A stretch of DNA of 64,000 bases from Calonectria ilicicola (lineage: Eukaryota; Ascomycota; Sordariomycetes; Hypocreales; Nectriaceae): NCBI GenBank assembly GCA_020809705.1, contig CP085834.1, positions 3,844,001 to 3,908,000 of the forward strand. Reading direction: 5' to 3'. Below, in pieces: positions 58,472 to 64,000 of this stretch. The stretch's first letter is position 1. Each line of letters begins with the position of its first letter. Both the position numbers and the translations under genes were made by a program. Under the pieces are notes generated by a model, which saw only the letters and a program-made list of their open reading frames with translations, had not been told where the DNA came from and did no database searches.

Positions 58472-58753
58472 TGTGGGATAATGCGTACCACTTCAATTTG
58501 GTGACGATGAGCGTATTTTCGGCTGGACCAGAGAGCCGCTTTCTATTCCTCCTGTTGTTCTGTAAGTTTTGAGAGACGTCAACAAAAATATCATATCAAG
58601 AACATGAAAGCAAATACTGGATCGTCACGAACAGCAGGTGATAGGCCTTTTCCGTATCGATGTCCCCAATTCTAGTGGGTAATCGGTGGGGATCCTCAGT
58701 CAAGAGAACCAAGCTAGTCTCACGCTAATCCTAAAAGTGACCACCCCAAAAAA

Positions 58754-58759
58754 GATAAG
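58754..58759 (+). promoter_or_regulatory. GATAAG between SDR and C2H2 regulator
   Basis: A single GATAAG in the divergent intergenic region, part of the GATA pattern seen upstream of other genes in this block. Confidence 0.35.
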
Positions 58760-58779
58760 ATTTCCTGAGTCATTTACCA

Positions 58780-61651
58780 ATGGCCGGTGATTGATTGACT
58801 CCAACCATTGGGGTCTATGCATCCCCTAATTACTCCAACTTCAACCCTCCAACCTGCATCGCTGCCTCCATGACAATGGAGGCAGAATCAGACTGCAGTC
58901 CGTCCACACCGACCAACATACGTCGGCGCAGAAGACGTCGCGGGGGCCCCATGTCTGCGAGCACTGTGAACGAAACTTCAAACGGTTTGAGCATCTGGAT
59001 CGGCATGTGCGTACTCGTAAGCTCTTCTCCACTCAGTAAATCTGCAATAGATCCACATGCTAAACCAGTGCAGATACCAAGGAGAAACCATTTATTTGCA
59101 ATTGCGGAGCGGCATTTGCTCGGCGTGATCTCCTAACACGTCACCAACGCATCACGTCACATGATAGTGAGGCGGTGGAAGTTGCCGTGTCTCAGACGGC
59201 ACTTGAGCCAGGGCTGACATCTGCTGATTCGACTGGCTCCCTCAGTATTTCCGAATTGAATACTGCTCATTGGTCCCAGCAATCAACATTTGCCTCTGCA
59301 GCTCCAGCCGTTGCTAAACAGGTGGCAGTGTCCGAGACAATCACTGCACAACCATATATTCAATCGTTAATGCACCCACAATTTCTTGACCAAGGTTTGA
59401 TAGCCTCCACCGATCTGGTATAACTCAAATTTCAACTAATATTAACGATCTAAAGCAGAAAACGAGGCCAATAGCTTGGACCAGTTCAGGGAATTCGCTG
59501 ACTTTCTTGATGGTGTAGGGCTCACAGCAGAGTGGAGTCCCTATTTTCAAGACGTGGAACGATATCTTGAGCCTCCGACTGAACATGCAGAGGCCCCGAT
59601 AGATCATATTGCATCGAGGCCTTGTACGCGGCCCGGCACTCCTTTTAGCTCTTGGCTACCCACTGCACCTGGAGGTGACAAGGCCATCATAGCGAGAGCA
59701 GCCGAAGGTATAGCTTTCACATCCCTTTCAATTCATACACTATTGACAATCCATCTCTCTTCAGGCCCCCGAGTCCACGGGCTATCTCATTCAATATTCA
59801 AGGTCACCGATGAGCAACGTTCCCATTTGAATCAATCGTTAGAACACTTTCGGAGCGTGCTGGATCCAGACTTCCGTTTGCCTTCCAGACATGCACTCAC
59901 TCGATATGTCACGTCATATTTTGAGGGCTTTCATTCGCACATGGTCTTTTTACATGTGCCGACATGGAAACTTAGTAACAGCTCTACGGAGTTAATATTT
60001 TCCATTGCTTCGTTGGGAGCTCAGTATTGCTTCGAACATCGCAATTCTGAACGTCTTTTTCATGCCGGGAAAGCCATATTAATAGAAAAGCTACGCCAGC
60101 AACGGAATCGGTTTGGTCCTAGAACAGGAAATATCCTCAACCTGCAGAAAGCTTCGTCCTCATGCTTAACGCATGACAATAATCACTCTGAAACATCTGA
60201 TCCATGCCGAGAGGAATACGTGATATTGGAACCCCTTGATGCAGTTCGTTCTCTAATAAATCTCATGGGGTTTGCCACATGGGAATGTAAAGAGTCACTG
60301 CTACAAGAGGCGTTTACTCTACAAAGTTTGCTCGTTCAAGTTTTAAGGGACCTTGGATTGGAGGAAGAGAATGAAGAAGAGGAGAGGCTTGGTGGTATCT
60401 CTGACCCGAAGCTTTTACAAAGCGTCTGGCTAGCTTGGGTGAACAGAGAGTCCACCAGGCGCGCAAAGCTGATTGCCTTTTCATTTATCCATATCCATAG
60501 TGTGGCATATGATGTATATCCGGCTTTGAGAAGTAATGAGATTCACCTGAGGCTACCATGCTCTACGAAAGAGTGGAACGCCCCAACTGCGGAATATTGG
60601 CTATCGGCACGGAAAGAAGTCAGCAAACAGCAACTCCATTTTCAGGATGCATTAGGTGTGTTACTCCGTAACAAGAACTGCACAATTGCCCTGGATCCAG
60701 TTCCTTCGCCAATTGGTAATTATATCCTGCTTCATGGATTACTGCAACGCATATACATTGTGCGGGATCTCTCATTGCCTATCATGGACAATTCGTCATC
60801 TCTTCCATTTGAAGAGGTAGAAAAATTGGAGTAAGTCAAGAATAGCATTCATTTTCTCTAAACATATTCGCAGTCCACGTCATTATATTCTGTAATTAGC
60901 TAATCTTAGGAACAACAGGCGAGGGCTTCGATCATGGACGACGAACTGGCAACAAGCACCTGAGTCCAGCCTTGATCCAAACAATGAAAACGGGCCGATT
61001 CCTTTCACTTCAAGTTCTTTGCTAGGGCTCGCATATGTGCGCATCTATCTCAACCTTGGTCCATATCGGCAGCTTGATTCCCGAGATCCTGAAATCATAG
61101 CAAAAGCTTTGATGAAGTGTCCAGAAGTAAAGCGAAGTGATGGAGTGATATCGGCTTTGCTGTACGCTACGCACGCATTGAGTATCCCAGTAAGATTAGG
61201 TGTAGACCGAGTTGCTCGAAGTCAGGCCTTTTTCTGGAGTGTTCGTCACTCTTTATCAGCGTTGGAATGCGCAGTCCTTCTTAGCAAGTGGCTGAAGTCT
61301 GCAATCGACATTGGCTTCAGTGCCCTTGAGTGGTATGATATACTTTCCCCACCAACCCTCGTTGTATTTCGTAAATTTTGAAACATGATGCTAATATCTT
61401 ACCAATAAGCGAGCGAGGACCGCATAGTACACTGGGTTCGGTGCATTGTCGAGGAAGCCTATGCGGTTGTCGATTTTGAAGATAACGAAGACAATGCTCC
61501 AGATAGGACAGATCCAGAAGGTCTCGGCTTTGCAATTTTAAATATATGGGTGCGGTTATTCAAGAGTAATACGCAGTGGCCATTCATAAATCTTATAGGC
61601 GAGGCCTTGGAGGAATATCGCACGCAAATAATGCAGGATTCCCATTCATGA
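58780..61651 (+). CDS. C2H2 zinc-finger + fungal-specific transcription factor
   Basis: Nuclear regulator. Finger 1 is CEHCERNFKRFEHLDRHVRTH and finger 2 CNCGAAFARRDLLTRH; an intron (59017-59073) falls between them. Later exons: 59074-59394, 59459-60830, 60910-61332 and 61414-61651, ending at TGA 61649-61651. The middle starts LDQFREFADFLDGVGLTAEW, a feature of the C2H2 plus fungal_trans group, and the rest carries the long regulatory domain. The 5' end is uncertain: the finger frame is open only from 58830 and has no ATG, so I propose a 7-nt first exon at 58780 spliced to 58882. Total is then about 831 aa. Probable pathway regulator of the adjacent cluster. Confidence 0.78.
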
Positions 61652-63209
61652 AGATCGCGTCAATACTTTGTGGTGGATGAAACATAGAAAATGTCCTTAC
61701 ACATCCGTCAAAATTAATCATACTAGTATGGGCTAAAATTAAGGTCAACCATATCTATTCTAGTCTTTACAAATGCCGTATGCCATAAATTGGACATAAT
61801 AAGTGCTCTGCATCTCTGAATCCAAAGGGAATAATTAACCATGGAGGTTCAAAACCAACTGTCTTATTCGACTCGTTCCAGAGCTTAGTCACCTTCTCAT
61901 CCCCATATCCAGGGAGAGTAACTATTGTCAGCAGACAAATAGCCAGACTACGTTCAAGGTCAAAAAGGTCAACTTATCAAGAAAATTTGAAACCTTGATG
62001 ATTCAGATTTGGAGAGCAGTAGGGCGGGCATCACTGGAGCCCTAGGCTGCTGTGAACTGCAGCGTATCTTGACACTTTGATTTGCACGGCTGGTAAATTT
62101 TGGAGAAAAACTGTTGAGTGGATAAGCGAGTGAACCTCTCAGCATTCAAATGGTCGCAAGCCATGACACCTGGGCATTATTCTATGGTGATGGGAATTTC
62201 TCGTCATCAATTTCTTTCACTTTTTTCCTTTGCCAGGGTCGTGTGTAAGATACCACCTGCTCTGCAGAATTTGGACCCTGAGTGACCTTATCTCGGAGTC
62301 TTCACCACTAAAGAGAACATTCCATCATTCATTAGGTTCTATCCTTGTTTACTCATGGTTGGCGGGGAAACTTAAAGATGATTTGCGAACAGTTAATTTC
62401 AAGAGTGGGTTCTTAGAAAACGCGAGAGGAAGTCCGTGCGCACTTGTCCCCAAGGTTGGAGTTCCTCTCCTAGTTAGTGTGGTCAATCGATGGATCGTGA
62501 GAACCTGGTTCGTCAAGGTTAGAATAGTGGAAGTGCGGTACCTATAACAGAATTAAGATAAAAGAATGCCTAAATAATTGCTTGGATGCAAATCAATGGT
62601 CTTATTTATTTTGTATGACAATGTATCTCTACCCCCAGAGCAAGTGGATTAACCAACTGTTCCGAAAGCAATAACAGGTGAATCAACCTCCCAAATCTCA
62701 CCGTGTATCGCCGTTGACATAGATAAATCCAGCCCAAACCAACTTGATTGATTCTGCATCGAACTTTAGCCACTATAAGCCATAAGGCGAAGAAATGATA
62801 TTTTTACATCATTTTTATTAAATTTTCTTTGACCATGTTAATATACTTACCCTATATTCCGGCTTTGCTGGTTTATGTGTGGGGTCTCGTGCTTACGAGG
62901 AATGTTCCCCACAGAGGATGAATTGTTCCGGCTGGTACAAGCCCCACCAAAGTTGCTCCACAGCCCTTTTGCCTAAATTCATCTTGAGATGTCAGCGTCT
63001 GGCCACATCTACAAACAATATAACTCGTACAATTATTTATGGGACGAATATTTATTTGGTCTTTTGCTATGCTTTTGATACTAAATAATTCTGTATCATG
63101 AATGAGATTAAACTTACAACCTTGCAATCTCAAGTAAATGCCCAAGGGTCTCCGATGAATTCATTGGAATATTGATGATAAAATGTTAACCCTGCAAGTC
63201 AAGAATAGC
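61652..63209. other. Intergenic, no gene recognised
   Basis: About 1.6 kb of AT-rich sequence between convergent 3' ends of the C2H2 regulator and the MFS gene. Short frames only. Confidence 0.5.
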
Positions 63210-64000
63210 CTAATGAGTTGCATTCTTGCTGTGCTGGCGAATTTTTTGACCGTACTTCTAGATTGTTAGATATTCAAGAACCAATAGTGGACGTTTCTCA
63301 GCTTACATAGAACAATATGAATGGTATAGGAAGAAAAACGATAGAAAACCCGCCTAGCAAGCTGTTTCCTGGTCCGATACCCAGATTATGGAATAGAGCT
63401 CGTGCCTGAAATCAATATGGTTAGTTGAAGGTTCAGACTCAGCGAAGACGCTGTTTCTATGCCTACAAACAAAGGGAAGACCACGCCACAGGATGCCCTA
63501 AAAAGTGCATTTCCTGCAAGTACCGATGCTGCGTATTGTGGGTATGCCATGCCTAGATAACTGAGCAATGGCATGAATAGTGTGATAATGCTGACAGTAA
63601 AGAAGCCAGATCCAACGAGGGGCACCATCCAATGGACAGTGTGGCGCGAACTCCACCCATACCAGAACAGACAAATGGGAAGAGCAAAAGCGCCGAAGAG
63701 AGTTGGAGGTAGTATCATTTCTGGATAAACGGGAGGTCGGCTGAATTTCGGAGCTAACCGCTTTTGAATCCATAAGAGGTAGCAGGGCAATGTGATGAGC
63801 CCACCCACGAAGATACCGAGAAAGACTAGCCCCTGTTGCCCATTGTTGAAGCCGTAGATATCCCCAAAGACAAGAGGGAATGATTCAAACCAGATGTACA
63901 AAATACCGTACAATAACGCGCTGTACAAGTCTATAAAGAAAACGACTGGCTCTGAGAAAGTCAGTGTGAAGGCTCTGCTAAGGGTGATGAGATGATCTTT
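63210..64000 (-). CDS. MFS transporter, DHA1 family (3' part; continues beyond window)
   Basis: The C-terminal half of a multidrug/polyamine-type MFS protein. Exons read 64000 (cut)-63467, 63405-63307 and 63257-63210, introns 61 and 49 bp. Joined sequence goes from a helix-rich segment (SALLYGILYIWFESFPLVFGDIYGF) through LFWYGWSSRHTVHWMVP and LFHNLGIGPGNSLLGG to a short basic tail (KYGQKIRQHSKNATH), all typical of DHA1 exporters. The 5' half, with motif A, lies outside the window. It could belong to the neighbouring catabolic block or be separate. Confidence 0.85.

Overview
This window looks like chromosomal DNA of a filamentous ascomycete (Pezizomycotina). Protein-coding genes carry short GT-AG introns of about 41-81 bp. 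The families are typical of these fungi: a HET-domain protein, a NACHT-WD40 NLR, a Git3-like GPCR, Zn2Cys6 and C2H2 regulators, DHA1-type MFS transporters, a P450, NAD mannitol 2-dehydrogenase and small secreted proteins. I could not fix genus or species. Intergenic stretches are long (up to about 2.7 kb) and three genes appear broken, so this is a gene-poor accessory-like region rather than a core housekeeping block. No tRNA, rRNA or CRISPR array was recognised. I built exon models by hand from splice signals, reading-frame continuity and protein-family continuity.

Layout. 0.8-2.3 kb: a bestrophin/UPF0187 anion channel. 2.4-7.7 kb: a decayed NACHT-WD40 NLR, frameshifted and split by a 408-bp insertion with a 5-bp duplication. 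8.1-8.4 kb: a small secreted, Ser/Thr-rich, probably GPI-anchored protein. 9.4-11.9 kb: a HET-domain protein. 12.6-13.7 kb: a short-chain dehydrogenase. 14.5-16.2 kb: a CorA-like membrane protein. 18.0-19.6 kb: a Git3-type GPCR. 21.9-23.0 kb: an NmrA-like gene with a nonsense codon. 24.2-26.2 kb: an F-box gene with a one-base homopolymer frameshift. 28.9-30.4 kb: mannitol 2-dehydrogenase, intronless and GC-rich. 32.2-42.8 kb: Zn2Cys6 regulator, divergent MFS transporter, a 12-exon P450 and an APC-family permease. 44.2-46.0 kb: a SRPBCC protein and a GNAT acetyltransferase. 48.7-49.0 kb: a secreted eight-cysteine peptide.

49.5-64.0 kb is the most coherent block: AAAP amino-acid transporter, NodB/PuuE-like hydrolase, zinc alcohol dehydrogenase, amidase, SDR, C2H2/fungal-specific regulator and the 3' end of an MFS transporter. 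Upstream regions in this block hold several GATAA/TTATC elements, the kind bound by AreA-type nitrogen regulators. I infer a nitrogen-catabolic cluster, possibly importing and hydrolysing an amide or cyclic imide and oxidising the carbon skeleton. The substrate is unknown. This block is the best candidate in the window for an undescribed system.
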